Shown here piece after piece: positions 35,633 to 44,334 of a stretch of DNA of 64,000 bases; the first letter of the stretch is position 1; each line of letters starts with the position of its first letter. Source of the stretch: Chloroflexi bacterium CFX4 (GTDB lineage Bacteria; Chloroflexota; Anaerolineae; Aggregatilineales; UBA2796). The notes under the pieces are model-generated. The model saw nothing but the letters and a program-made list of their open reading frames with translations, was not told the origin of the DNA and did not search any database. Both the position numbers and the translations under genes were made by a program. The stretch is taken from NCBI GenBank assembly GCA_021404685.1, contig QWHC01000004.1, positions 162,697 to 226,696 of the forward strand, written 5' to 3'.

Positions 35633-37051
35633 ATGCAGTTTCCAAGTGCAATCTTCCGCAAGTATGACATTCGCGGCAGCGTGGCAGGTGATAATCCACA
35701 GATCACGCCCGAACTCGCCAATGCGGTTGGCAAGGGCTATGGCACGTATATGCAGCGCACCCATCACACAGAGCGCGTCTACGTTGGTTGTGATAACCGC
35801 CCAACCTCGCCCCTTTTGAAAAAGGCACTCATTGAAGGGCTGCTCAGCACGGGCGTAGATGTGACCGATATTGGCGATGTGATGACGCCAAGCGTCTACT
35901 ATGCCAGCGCGCAGCACGGCGCACGGGCGGGCGGCATTCAGATCACCGGCAGCCACCTCTCGCTAGAATTTAACGGCATCAAGATGGCATATGATCGGTT
36001 CGCGCTCTATGGCGATCAGATTCAGGCAATCCGCGCCCTGATCGAGGCGGATGATTTTCTGAGTGGCAGCGGCACATTGACGCATGACACAAGCCTTGTT
36101 GCCAAGCACATGCAGACCATTGCAAGCAAGGTGACGATGGGCAGCCGCAAACTCAAAATCGTGCTGGATGCTGGCAACAGCCTCAGCGGCTTGTATATGC
36201 AGCCCGTCTATGCACAGCTTGGCATTGAGGTGATCTGCCTCTACTGTGAGCCGGATGGCACCTTCCCGAATCATCTGCCCAACCCGGAAGACCCTGAGAC
36301 GACCAAAGACTTGGAGCGCGCCGTCGTCGAAAATGGTGCCGATTTGGGCATTGGCTTTGATGGCGATGCCGACCGCTGCGGCATTATTGATGAGCATGGG
36401 CATCACATCGCGGCGGATCGGCTGTTGGCGCTGCTAGCACGTGATATGCTGACGCGCCTTCCGGGCGCAAAAGTCGTCTTTGATGTGAAGGCAAGCCAAG
36501 CCCTTGATGATGAAATCCGCGGGCACGGCGGCATTCCGATCATGTGGAAGACGGGGCATAGCCTGATGAAAGCGAAGATGGCGGAAGAAGGTGCGCCGCT
36601 CGGTGGCGAAGTCAGCGGTCACTTGTTCATCGGTGAGGACTACTACGGCTTTGATGATGCGCCGCTGGTCTCGCTGAAAGTGCTGGAGATTTTCAGCAAA
36701 GAGACGCGCACCGTGAGCGAAGTGTTCGACACGATCCCGAAGTTGGTCGCCACGCCTGAGATCATCGTTTCCGCGCCAGATGATCGCAAATTCGAGATCA
36801 TCGAGGCACTTCAGCGCGAATTCGCCGCCGAACACGAGGTGATCACGCTGGACGGCGCACGGGTGACCTTTGATCACGGCTGGGGCTTGGTACGCGCCAG
36901 CAACACGCAGCCGGCGGTCACCATGCGCTTTGAGGCACGCACAAAGGCTGATATTGTCGCCATCATGCAGGATTTCGACAGGCGCTTGGCGCAGTATCCA
37001 GAGGTTGCCCGCGATAAGCTGCAAGAGCAGATCGCGGCGTTCAGCGCTTAA
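35633..37051 (+). CDS. Phosphomannomutase/phosphoglucomutase
   Basis: A 472-residue protein of the alpha-D-phosphohexomutase superfamily, starting SAIFRKYDIRGSVAG like ManB/AlgC. The metal loop FDGDADR (243-248) and the phosphate loop RASNTQPAVTMRFEA are intact. The active-site loop is unusual: TGSHLS (105-110) where TASHNP is normal, keeping the phospho-Ser (Ser107) and His but not Asn-Pro. It should interconvert hexose-6- and hexose-1-phosphates for nucleotide-sugar supply. It lies in an operon with glmM and ends in a hairpin terminator. Confidence 0.85.
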   Translation: MQFPSAIFRKYDIRGSVAGDNPQITPELANAVGKGYGTYMQRTHHTERVYVGCDNRPTSPLLKKALIEGLLSTGVDVTDIGDVMTPSVYYASAQHGARAGGIQITGSHLSLEFNGIKMAYDRFALYGDQIQAIRALIEADDFLSGSGTLTHDTSLVAKHMQTIASKVTMGSRKLKIVLDAGNSLSGLYMQPVYAQLGIEVICLYCEPDGTFPNHLPNPEDPETTKDLERAVVENGADLGIGFDGDADRCGIIDEHGHHIAADRLLALLARDMLTRLPGAKVVFDVKASQALDDEIRGHGGIPIMWKTGHSLMKAKMAEEGAPLGGEVSGHLFIGEDYYGFDDAPLVSLKVLEIFSKETRTVSEVFDTIPKLVATPEIIVSAPDDRKFEIIEALQREFAAEHEVITLDGARVTFDHGWGLVRASNTQPAVTMRFEARTKADIVAIMQDFDRRLAQYPEVARDKLQEQIAAFSA

Positions 37052-37062
37052 GACGTTGTGTG

Positions 37063-37090
37063 TGGGTCGGCAGGAACCGACCCATATTTC
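37063..37090 (+). terminator. Hairpin terminator after the phosphohexomutase genes
   Basis: TGGGTCGG (37063-37070) and CCGACCCA (37077-37084) pair perfectly around CAGGAA and are followed by TATTT. It lies between convergent genes. Confidence 0.6.
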
Positions 37091-37100
37091 CCCCGCCCGT

Positions 37101-38396
37101 TTAATCGGCGCCTTGTGGCACAGCCTCTGGGGCGGGTGCTGCTTTGGTCTGCCCACTGAGATGCTGCGGCAGCAGCAGCGCCAAGAAGCCTGCGATGACC
37201 GCGCCAACTGCCACCACTTGAAAAGTCGCTTGGATGCCGATACCTGCAAACCCAGTGTTTTGGACGCCGTCTGCCAGAAAGCCCATCAAGGTGTTACCCA
37301 CTGCGCCGGCGCCGAAAATCATGCCCAGCGTTAGCCCTGCCGCAAAGCCTTTGGCGTTCGGCAGCAGGCTCTGCGCCATCACCACAATCAACGGGAAACT
37401 TGCACCGAGCAGCGCACCCGATGCCAACGCCAGCAGGGGCGCAGCGAGACCTTCGGCGATGGGCAGCACAAAGAGCAGCGGCGCACCTAGCCACACGCTG
37501 ATCGCAACCATGCGGCGGCGGTCGTGCTTATCGGCAAGCGCGCCCAGCAGCACACCGCTAAAGGCAGAGGCGATCCAATACAGGCTGGTCACAAAGCCAT
37601 AGTCGCTCACCAACCAGCCGCGCCGCTCAAAGAGGACTGGCACAAAGTTCACAATGCCAATGTGTGAGATGCTCCGCAGCAGCAGCACGACCATGAACAA
37701 GGCAAAGGTGCCAACCATCAGGCGCGTGATCGGTTGGCGCGCTTTCGGCGTGGCAATCGCGGCGCTCTGTGCGGCGCGCACGGTGCGTTGGCTTGGGATG
37801 TGCCTCGCCATCAAAAAGACAGCCGGCAAAGCGGCAAGGCTAAGCGCCAGCAAGCCAATCAGGTTGCCCTCAATGGTTGGCTGCAAACGCACCACCTCGC
37901 CCTGCTTGAAGGTGAGCGCCGCCAGCAATATGCCAGCAAAAGCAGGTCCCGTGCCTAAGCCAATCTGCCCAAACAAAAAGAAATAGCTGCTGTTGCGTGC
38001 AGCGTTCTCTTTTTCAATGTTGGAGGCGTACATCGTGCCGACGGGATGAAAAGCACCGCTGCCCAACGCCGCCGAGCAGTAGAAAAGCAGGGTGAGCAAA
38101 CCATTGCCCGAAAGCGCCATAACCAACGCCGCCGACATATTGAGCGCCGTCCATGCCACGCCCAGCGCTGCCAACCAGCGCCCGCCGCTGCGATCCGTCA
38201 GCACGCCGAAAAATGGCTGCGAAACAGCGCCAATCAGCTCGCGCAGGCTGATCGCCAGCCCAATGGCGGCGGCGTTCGCGTTCAGGAAGTGTGCGCCGGC
38301 AAAAGCAAGCAGCACAGGACCCATACTCATGAAGATGTCGTTGGTCAAATGCCCGATTAGCACTGCCCGAAATAGCACGCTGCGAGGGAAACGCAC
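37101..38396 (-). CDS. MFS exporter (Fsr-like)
   Basis: A 431-residue protein with about 12 hydrophobic helices and the loop-2/3 motif GVLTDRSGGRWLA of major-facilitator transporters. A second such motif, GALADKHDRRRM, lies in the second half. The start (LIGHLTNDIFMSMGPVLLAF) matches the fosmidomycin-resistance (Fsr) group. Such proteins export small molecules using the proton gradient. The cargo is unknown. It lies 74 bases after the methyltransferase gene, with its own start region. Confidence 0.82.
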   Translation of the reverse strand: MRFPRSVLFRAVLIGHLTNDIFMSMGPVLLAFAGAHFLNANAAAIGLAISLRELIGAVSQPFFGVLTDRSGGRWLAALGVAWTALNMSAALVMALSGNGLLTLLFYCSAALGSGAFHPVGTMYASNIEKENAARNSSYFFLFGQIGLGTGPAFAGILLAALTFKQGEVVRLQPTIEGNLIGLLALSLAALPAVFLMARHIPSQRTVRAAQSAAIATPKARQPITRLMVGTFALFMVVLLLRSISHIGIVNFVPVLFERRGWLVSDYGFVTSLYWIASAFSGVLLGALADKHDRRRMVAISVWLGAPLLFVLPIAEGLAAPLLALASGALLGASFPLIVVMAQSLLPNAKGFAAGLTLGMIFGAGAVGNTLMGFLADGVQNTGFAGIGIQATFQVVAVGAVIAGFLALLLPQHLSGQTKAAPAPEAVPQGAD

Positions 38397-38470
38397 AGCA
38401 AACGCTCCTGATTGTGTGGATAGTCGGTGATGTTTGGAATTTTAGCACAGTTTGCTGCGAAAGGGCTGTG

Positions 38471-39247
38471 CTAATCGGCTGCCTTCTTGGTGGCGATTGC
38501 CAACAGCGAAGTGCCAATTGGCAGGCGGCGGCGGGCAGCCACAAAGCGCGCTTCTAAGCCTAAAACCGCTGTCAGCATACCGTTCAGAATCGGCACAATC
38601 TTTAACTCGTTCTCGGCAAGCGCTGCCGACTCAGCGTCTTTGCGCGTTGCCAGGCGGCGTCCCAGCCAGACCAACGGAAAAATGCTCGCCATATAATGTG
38701 TGAGGAAGGTGACTTCAAAGCCTGTCTCGGTCAGCTTTTGGTGCAGTTCGCGCCGTTGATAGCGCCGATAATGGTGAGAGGCTTCATCAAAATAGCTCCA
38801 CAGGCTCATATGGGCGGGAACGGTGATCAGCAGCGTCCCGTTGTCTGCCAGCAGCGCGTGGAGCGCACGCAGCACTGAACGATCATCGGGCAAATGCTCC
38901 AGCACGTCGAAGATGCCGATCAGTGCGAAGCGCGTTTTGAAGGGCGGCTGGTGGATATCCGCTTGCACCAAAGGGCAGGTTACGCGCTGCCGCGCATAGA
39001 TCAGCCCTTCCAGAAATAAATCCAGCCCAACGACTTGCCCTTGCGCGCAAACCTGCTCCACATGGCGCAGCACATTGCCTGTGCCGCAGCCAACTTCCAA
39101 AACGCGGTAGCCTTTGGGCAGACGGCTAACCACGCGCTGCAACGTGCCGCGAATGGCAGCGTTGCGCGCCCGAAACCAAAAGTGCTGATCTTCCACCTGC
39201 CACAGCTTGGCGAAAAAGGTCGGATCGTATGACGTTTCAGGCATCAT
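38471..39247 (-). CDS. Class I SAM-dependent methyltransferase
   Basis: A 258-residue protein with SAM motif I VLEVGCGTG (about 45-53) and the following motifs ADIHQPPF and FDVLEHLPDD, typical of the UbiE/Methyltransf_11-like group. A C-terminal hydrophobic stretch (YMASIFPLVWLGRR) suggests contact with the membrane or a lipid-linked substrate. Its start overlaps the stop of the aminotransferase (ATGA), so it belongs to the sugar-modification set upstream. Substrate unknown; a lipid-linked or nucleotide sugar is a reasonable guess. Confidence 0.85.
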   Translation of the reverse strand: MMPETSYDPTFFAKLWQVEDQHFWFRARNAAIRGTLQRVVSRLPKGYRVLEVGCGTGNVLRHVEQVCAQGQVVGLDLFLEGLIYARQRVTCPLVQADIHQPPFKTRFALIGIFDVLEHLPDDRSVLRALHALLADNGTLLITVPAHMSLWSYFDEASHHYRRYQRRELHQKLTETGFEVTFLTHYMASIFPLVWLGRRLATRKDAESAALAENELKIVPILNGMLTAVLGLEARFVAARRRLPIGTSLLAIATKKAAD

Positions 39248-40389
39248 GTGCGGTCAACCTTGAAGGTCAACACGGCTTCAATCACCCGTCCCTGCAATGC
39301 CTCATCCAGATCGTTGAAGAAAGGCAGCCGCACCAGCTGGTCGCTAATGCGCTCCGTCACAGGGCAATCGCCAGGTTTTCCGCCAAACTTCAAGCCCATC
39401 TCCGAAAGGTGCAGCGGCAAATAGTGAAAGACAGCCAGAATGCCGTGCGCTTTTAGGTGCGCGATGAACGCCTGCCGTGCTTCTAAGGAAGGCATGAGCA
39501 GATAGAACATATGGTATGCCTGTTCGCAGTGTTCAGGCACATGCGGCAGCTGCACACCATTTTCGGCTGCCCAGTTGCTCAAGTGTGCCGCGTAGGTCTC
39601 CCAAATGCGGCGGCGAATGCCCTGAATGCGCTCATGCACCTCGAATTGTGCGTACAAGAATGCCGCCAGCAAATCTGAGGGCAAATAGCTTGAGCCAACG
39701 TCTACCCACGTGTATTTATCCACCTGCCCGCGAAAGAAGCGGCTGCGATTCGTCCCCTTCTCGCGGATGATCTCGGCGCGCTCGGCATACTGCGGATCGT
39801 TGATGAGCAGCGCGCCGCCTTCGCCGCAGGTGAAATTCTTCGTCTCGTGGAAGCTCTGCGTTGCCAGCGCGCCAAAGGTGCCGAGATAGCGCCCGCGATA
39901 TTTGCCGAACAAGCCGTGCGCGTTATCTTCCACTACAGCAAGGTTGTGGTGCGCGGCAAGCGCTAGGATAGCCTCCATCTCACAGCCAACGCCAGCATAA
40001 TGGACAGGCACAAGGGCGCGTGTGCGCGGCGTGATCAAGCGCTCAAGCTGGCGCTCATCAAGGTTGAGCGTATCCGAACGCACATCGGCGAAAATGGGGC
40101 GCACGCCGCGCAGCACGAAGGCGTTCACCGTCGAAACGAAGGTGAAGGACGGGAAAATGACCTCATCGCCTGCGCGCAGATCGAGCAGCAGCGCTGCCAT
40201 TTCAAGGGCATGGGTGCAGTTGGTCGTCAGCAGTGCCTTCGGCACGCCAAAGGTTTGTTCTAGGAAGGCGTGGCATTTTTTGGTGAAACTGCCATCACCA
40301 GAGGCGTGACCGTTGGCAATCGCCTGCAAGATGTACGCCTGCTCATTGCTGAGCAGGCAGGGTCGGTTAAAAGGGATGGTGATGGTCAT
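39244..40389 (-). CDS. wecE: dTDP-4-amino-4,6-dideoxygalactose transaminase (WecE/RffA type)
   Basis: A 381-residue PLP enzyme of the DegT/DnrJ/EryC1/StrS family. The PLP Lys is Lys184 in SFHETKNFTCGEGG. The phrases EKGTNRSRFFRG and KYTWVDVGSSYLPSD are highly typical of the WecE branch. That branch transfers an amino group from glutamate to dTDP-4-keto-6-deoxyglucose, giving dTDP-4-amino-4,6-dideoxygalactose (dTDP-Fuc4N). It lies between a methyltransferase and a sugar N-formyltransferase. RmlA and RmlB, which make the substrate, are not in the window. Confidence 0.9.
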   Translation of the reverse strand: MTITIPFNRPCLLSNEQAYILQAIANGHASGDGSFTKKCHAFLEQTFGVPKALLTTNCTHALEMAALLLDLRAGDEVIFPSFTFVSTVNAFVLRGVRPIFADVRSDTLNLDERQLERLITPRTRALVPVHYAGVGCEMEAILALAAHHNLAVVEDNAHGLFGKYRGRYLGTFGALATQSFHETKNFTCGEGGALLINDPQYAERAEIIREKGTNRSRFFRGQVDKYTWVDVGSSYLPSDLLAAFLYAQFEVHERIQGIRRRIWETYAAHLSNWAAENGVQLPHVPEHCEQAYHMFYLLMPSLEARQAFIAHLKAHGILAVFHYLPLHLSEMGLKFGGKPGDCPVTERISDQLVRLPFFNDLDEALQGRVIEAVLTFKVDRT

Positions 40390-40394
40390 AGCTG

Positions 40395-41321
40395 CTACCT
40401 TCCTAGTGTAAGTGACAGACTGTTGAGAACTTCATCCGCGCCCTTCAGTGGATTTTGCCCTAATTGAACTTCTTGAACAAGCAGACCGCCATCACCAGTT
40501 AGAATAACGCTTCCTACACCTTTTTTTACCTCGATAACTCGCCCTGTCACACGCCCAACATAACGCGGAAAATCCGCGATCATGGCTGCTTGCCAGATGA
40601 TGAGTTTTTCACCGTGCAAAGTCGTATAAGCGCCTGTGTAAGGTCGTGTCACAGCGCGAATCAAGTTGAAAATCTCCCGCGATGGACACTGCCAATCAAT
40701 CCGATTATCTTCAGGTAGCCGCTTGCAGGTGTACGTGGCTTGTGTCACATCTTGCGGATAGTAGACTACCTGACCAGAGATCAGCTTGGGCAGATTTTCT
40801 TCAAGCAACCTCAGATAAGTGAGGGTGACTCGTTCCATTACGATCGAGATTGTCTCATCAGCTTCAATGGTCACTGAGTATTGTGCCAATATTTCGCCTG
40901 CATCAACTTGCTGAGCAATTCTGAACAAGGTGACGCCTGTTTGCGTCTCACCATTGATCATTGCCCACACTGTCGGTGAAAAGCCTCGATAGGCTGGCAA
41001 CAGTGAGTCGTGAAAGACAAAAGCACCTAGCCGAATACGCTCATAAACTGACGCAGGAATCAAAAAGCGCCAGCTCACCACGAGCATGAGATCAACAGAC
41101 TCCCAAAGTGCGGACAATTGTGGCGCGCCTACTTGTTTGGTTTCGATGAATGTTGCACCTAACTTTTCCGCTGCTGCGCGGATTTCTTCGAAAAAGGGTG
41201 GTTCCCACTGCTCTTCTTTGAAAGTGATCACCAATAACTCTGTGTGTGGTGGCATAATTGCTGCCAATTTATGCAAAACACGCAAGCCGCGCTGCGTAGC
41301 ACATAACAAAGCTATTTTCAT
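40395..41321 (-). CDS. Sugar N-formyltransferase (ArnA-N/Fmt-like)
   Basis: A 308-residue protein of the formyltransferase fold. His104 in FHDSLLPAYRGFSP and Asp140 in VDAGEI match the catalytic His104 and Asp140 of ArnA by position. The third member of the ArnA trio, Asn102, is Val here (FVFH). The C-terminal part (about 205-300) resembles the Fmt C-terminal barrel. It would use 10-formyl-tetrahydrofolate to formylate a sugar amine, most likely the dTDP-Fuc4N made by the neighbouring transaminase. The gene is lower in GC than its neighbours: 28 of 60 in each of two lines counted, against 36 of 60 in a line of the transaminase gene. This suggests separate acquisition. Confidence 0.8.
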   Translation of the reverse strand: MKIALLCATQRGLRVLHKLAAIMPPHTELLVITFKEEQWEPPFFEEIRAAAEKLGATFIETKQVGAPQLSALWESVDLMLVVSWRFLIPASVYERIRLGAFVFHDSLLPAYRGFSPTVWAMINGETQTGVTLFRIAQQVDAGEILAQYSVTIEADETISIVMERVTLTYLRLLEENLPKLISGQVVYYPQDVTQATYTCKRLPEDNRIDWQCPSREIFNLIRAVTRPYTGAYTTLHGEKLIIWQAAMIADFPRYVGRVTGRVIEVKKGVGSVILTGDGGLLVQEVQLGQNPLKGADEVLNSLSLTLGR

Positions 41322-42262
41322 GACACTTCGCCTTCCGACGGGTTAGTTTGGTATTTCACAGCATAAGCTGGACGATCCATGCTGCGGAAGTGCATCCGCG
41401 CTAAATATTCACCAATAATGCCCAATGAAAATAGCTGCACACCGGAAAAAATGGCGATGATTGAGGCGAGGAACGGAAAGCCCGGCACGCTGCCCCCTTC
41501 AGCAAAATAGCGCACAATGACGAATAAGAAAATGAAGATGCCAAAAACTGTGAAGGTGAAGCCAAGCAGGCTGGCAAGTTGCAGCGGCATGACGCTGAAG
41601 CCCGTCACCATATTGAAGGTGTGTGCGATCAACTTTCGCAGCGTGTAGTTGGACTTGCCGTAGCGGCGCGGCGCGTGTTCAACAGCGACGGCGGCAAAGC
41701 GCGTCGTCCCCCATGTTAGCAGCACATCAATCGAAACATACGGACTGTTATAGTTGGCAAACGCCTTCCGCACTTCCTGCCGAAAGGCGCGGAACGCGCT
41801 CACATTGCGGGCGCTCTGAACGCCCATCGCGCTTTGCAGGGCAAGTTTCGTCACCTGAGAGGCAAGATCGCGCAGCAAGCCGTGGTGTTCTTTTTGCGGC
41901 GTGCCATAGACCACATCATAGCCTTCCTCAAGTTTCGCCAGAAGTTTGTGAATTTCGGCGGGCGGATGCTGCAAATCATCATCCATCGTCACGATGATGG
42001 CGTGCTGCGCTGCGCGAATGCCACACAACAGCGCATTATGCTGCCCATAGTTTCGCATCAAGTCAATGCCTGTGATCCACGCATGGCGCGCCGCAAGGTC
42101 TTGCACCACTGCCCAACTTTGGTCGCGGCTGCCATCGTTCACAAGGATTAGCTCAATTGGCGCACCGTAATCCGTGAATGCCTCGCTCAGGGCTGCCACT
42201 AACAAAGGCAGGCTCTGCTCACTGTTATAGACAGGAACAACAATCGAAAGCGCGTTTGGCAT
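41318..42262 (-). CDS. ArnC/DPM1-like family 2 glycosyltransferase
   Basis: A 314-residue GT2 enzyme with a cytoplasmic catalytic domain: LSIVVPVYNSE, LVNDGSRD, then the metal motif DDDLQHPP. Two transmembrane helices follow at about 230-250 and 262-285 (FGIFIFLFVIVRYF). This is the ArnC/GtrB layout, an enzyme that loads a sugar from a nucleotide onto polyprenyl phosphate. Its stop overlaps the start of the formyltransferase gene (ATGA). In the arn pathway the equivalent enzyme loads a formylated amino sugar, which fits this context. Confidence 0.87.
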   Translation of the reverse strand: MPNALSIVVPVYNSEQSLPLLVAALSEAFTDYGAPIELILVNDGSRDQSWAVVQDLAARHAWITGIDLMRNYGQHNALLCGIRAAQHAIIVTMDDDLQHPPAEIHKLLAKLEEGYDVVYGTPQKEHHGLLRDLASQVTKLALQSAMGVQSARNVSAFRAFRQEVRKAFANYNSPYVSIDVLLTWGTTRFAAVAVEHAPRRYGKSNYTLRKLIAHTFNMVTGFSVMPLQLASLLGFTFTVFGIFIFLFVIVRYFAEGGSVPGFPFLASIIAIFSGVQLFSLGIIGEYLARMHFRSMDRPAYAVKYQTNPSEGEVS

Positions 42263-42323
42263 GGCTCAGGCTCACTTCTCCTCGAAAGCCTACCTTAATT
42301 GTAGGTGTATTGCTAACCGAAAC

Positions 42324-44135
42324 TTAGTCGCTGGCAGTGAGGCGCGGCTGAATCCACAGCACTTGGACTGCCCCTTCAGACGAGCGCGTTTCATAGACCA
42401 ACAAGATGGTTTTACCACGCCACGCGCTTAGGTCAACGCGGATTGGCAGCGCCACGCCACCTTCAAGGCTGCCTTCATGCAACGGGCTGATGGTGCGCCC
42501 ATCGCGCACAGCGAAACGAAAGGTAGCCGTTCGCAGCGGCTCGGCGTAGAGTTCTGCCTCAAAAAAGATGTATGGCGCAGCGGGCAACTGCACATATTGC
42601 TCAACGGTGATCGGCGCAGGCAGCGCGAATGCATCCACTTCGGAATCGCCCACCCTATGTTTGACGAAGGTTGGCTGCACGCCGGCTACGCCGTTTAGGT
42701 GCTGAATAGGCGCATCAACTGGTTGTGCGGCAGGCTGCAAGCCCGCATACCAATCTCTGAATCCCGTTAGGCGGTGATGGGCGAGGTATTGCATATCCAC
42801 ATGCCGCCATACCGATTCGTAGAAGCGGTTCAGGCATGGCGCATCGGGTGCGTTCAAGTAATTCAACATACACAAACGGTCTTGCTCAGTCAACGTTACC
42901 GGATAATATTCGCTACCCACCTGCCAAGAGGCAGCATTGACGATGATAAACACTGGTAGCAGGCTTATGAACACGGCACGGTTAAGTTTTTGGGCGCTGT
43001 GGCGGCGTGTTTTGGGTGCGTGCCAGAGCGCCAGCGCAGAGATCATCAGCACTGCCAACCAAAACCAATTGGCAGCGACAGCATAGCGCGCCGCCAACGG
43101 CTGAGAATCGAACACATAGTACATAATATCTGCACGCGCTGCGGCAGCGATCACAGCATTGCCCACTGCCATTAGGATAAGCACGCTTGGCAGCGCAAAG
43201 AAAGAAAGCGGCACCTGCTTTCGCAGCAAGAAGTGTGTGTTGAACAACAGGACACCTAGCCCAATCCCAAAACACAGAATGCTGGCGAAATACAGCCCGT
43301 TAAGTTCTAAGGCGAATGGCGCGCCCAGAAACGCCAACACATAGAGCAGATAAATCGGCAACGGCACCTCAGGCTTTTCAACACCTGAAAAGCTGACTGT
43401 AAAATCGTAGTTCAGGAAGAAAATGCCGATAAAGATCACGGTGGCAGCCAGCCATGCCGCGAAATAGCGCCAGTCGCGGTAGCCGCGCAGCCACAACGCA
43501 GGCACCAGCGCAATCCACAACGGCAAGCCGCCCGCATTGCTGAACGTCGCGCCGATTACACAAAACATCAAGAGCAGTAAGGTCTGGCGGCTGACCTTTA
43601 AGGCAGCCAGCACCCACAGCGCCGCAAACATGAAAAGCTGCCCCCAGTAAAAGCCAAGATACAGGGCAAAGGTTGGGCGCTGGCGCAGCGCAAAGAGCAG
43701 CAGGGCAAAGGGCAGCACCAACCACGCTGCCGTTGGCGGATGCACACGCTTCCAGGCATTGTGCAGCAGCACAAAGCTGGCAACCAGCAGCACAAAATTC
43801 ACCCACATCTCAACGCGCAAGTCCCAGCCTGTCAGCAGCGTGTTCAATGCAACGGTTAGCTTGGTGAACACCAAACGATGATTGCTCTCTTGCTGGAAAA
43901 AGTAGCTTGGCTGCAAAAGCCCTTCAGCGGTGGCAACTGCCACAGGCGCAGTGACGGCATATTCATCACCAAACGGCACATTCACACCCTGCACCGCGAT
44001 GAACAACGCCAGCAGCAGCATAGGAATCAAGGTTGCATAGTGAAGAAGGCTGTTCACCCGTGTTCCGAATACGCCCAAAATAAAGTCCCTCAGTGTGTGC
44101 TGTGAAACTGCACAAAGACTGCACAAATAGCGCAT
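42324..44135 (-). CDS. Polytopic membrane protein, GT-C-like, possible final transferase
   Basis: A 603-residue protein with about 11-12 hydrophobic helices (residues 30-430) and a C-terminal outer domain of about 170 residues. The first outer loop carries an acidic pair in NVPFGDEYAV, as expected for GT-C enzymes such as ArnT, where it contacts the acceptor or the lipid sugar. It lies just upstream of the ArnC-like gene on the same strand. A role in moving a polyprenyl-linked sugar to an outer acceptor is an inference. The ATG at 44135 has a weak ribosome site, and a GTG start some 20 codons later is possible. Confidence 0.6.
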   Translation of the reverse strand: MRYLCSLCAVSQHTLRDFILGVFGTRVNSLLHYATLIPMLLLALFIAVQGVNVPFGDEYAVTAPVAVATAEGLLQPSYFFQQESNHRLVFTKLTVALNTLLTGWDLRVEMWVNFVLLVASFVLLHNAWKRVHPPTAAWLVLPFALLLFALRQRPTFALYLGFYWGQLFMFAALWVLAALKVSRQTLLLLMFCVIGATFSNAGGLPLWIALVPALWLRGYRDWRYFAAWLAATVIFIGIFFLNYDFTVSFSGVEKPEVPLPIYLLYVLAFLGAPFALELNGLYFASILCFGIGLGVLLFNTHFLLRKQVPLSFFALPSVLILMAVGNAVIAAAARADIMYYVFDSQPLAARYAVAANWFWLAVLMISALALWHAPKTRRHSAQKLNRAVFISLLPVFIIVNAASWQVGSEYYPVTLTEQDRLCMLNYLNAPDAPCLNRFYESVWRHVDMQYLAHHRLTGFRDWYAGLQPAAQPVDAPIQHLNGVAGVQPTFVKHRVGDSEVDAFALPAPITVEQYVQLPAAPYIFFEAELYAEPLRTATFRFAVRDGRTISPLHEGSLEGGVALPIRVDLSAWRGKTILLVYETRSSEGAVQVLWIQPRLTASD

Positions 44136-44304
44136 GCGCCATCATAAGTATATGTCATATCCTGTTAAGCCTGCTGTACAAGGGCAAGCAATTGATATGC
44201 GGTTGTGATGATTAGCGTGCTGCACAGTGCTGCCTGCGGGCGTGGCGAAGATCAGCGGCAGGGGTTGCCGTGTGAAGCGCGCCTCAGGGCAACTGCTACC
44301 CTCC

Positions 44305-44332
44305 GCTTCCCTGTCCCTGCCTGCTGGGAAAG
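44305..44332 (+). repeat. Dispersed intergenic hairpin element, copy 3
   Basis: GCTTCCCTGTCCCTGCCTGC followed by TGGGAAAG, just past the WD40 stop codon. It shares the TTCCCT...CTGCCTGC...GGGAA frame with the copy at 32334. Confidence 0.4.
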
Positions 44333-44334
44333 GG

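Noticed and set aside
36434-37249. Open frame of 271 codons on the minus strand
   Set aside because: It lies inside the PMM/PGM gene in the opposite direction, has a strongly His/Arg-rich composition and no recognisable motif.
38471-44135. A true lipid A arn operon
   Set aside because: No ArnT proven, no lipid A or LPS transport gene is present, and the transaminase is of the WecE rather than ArnB type.
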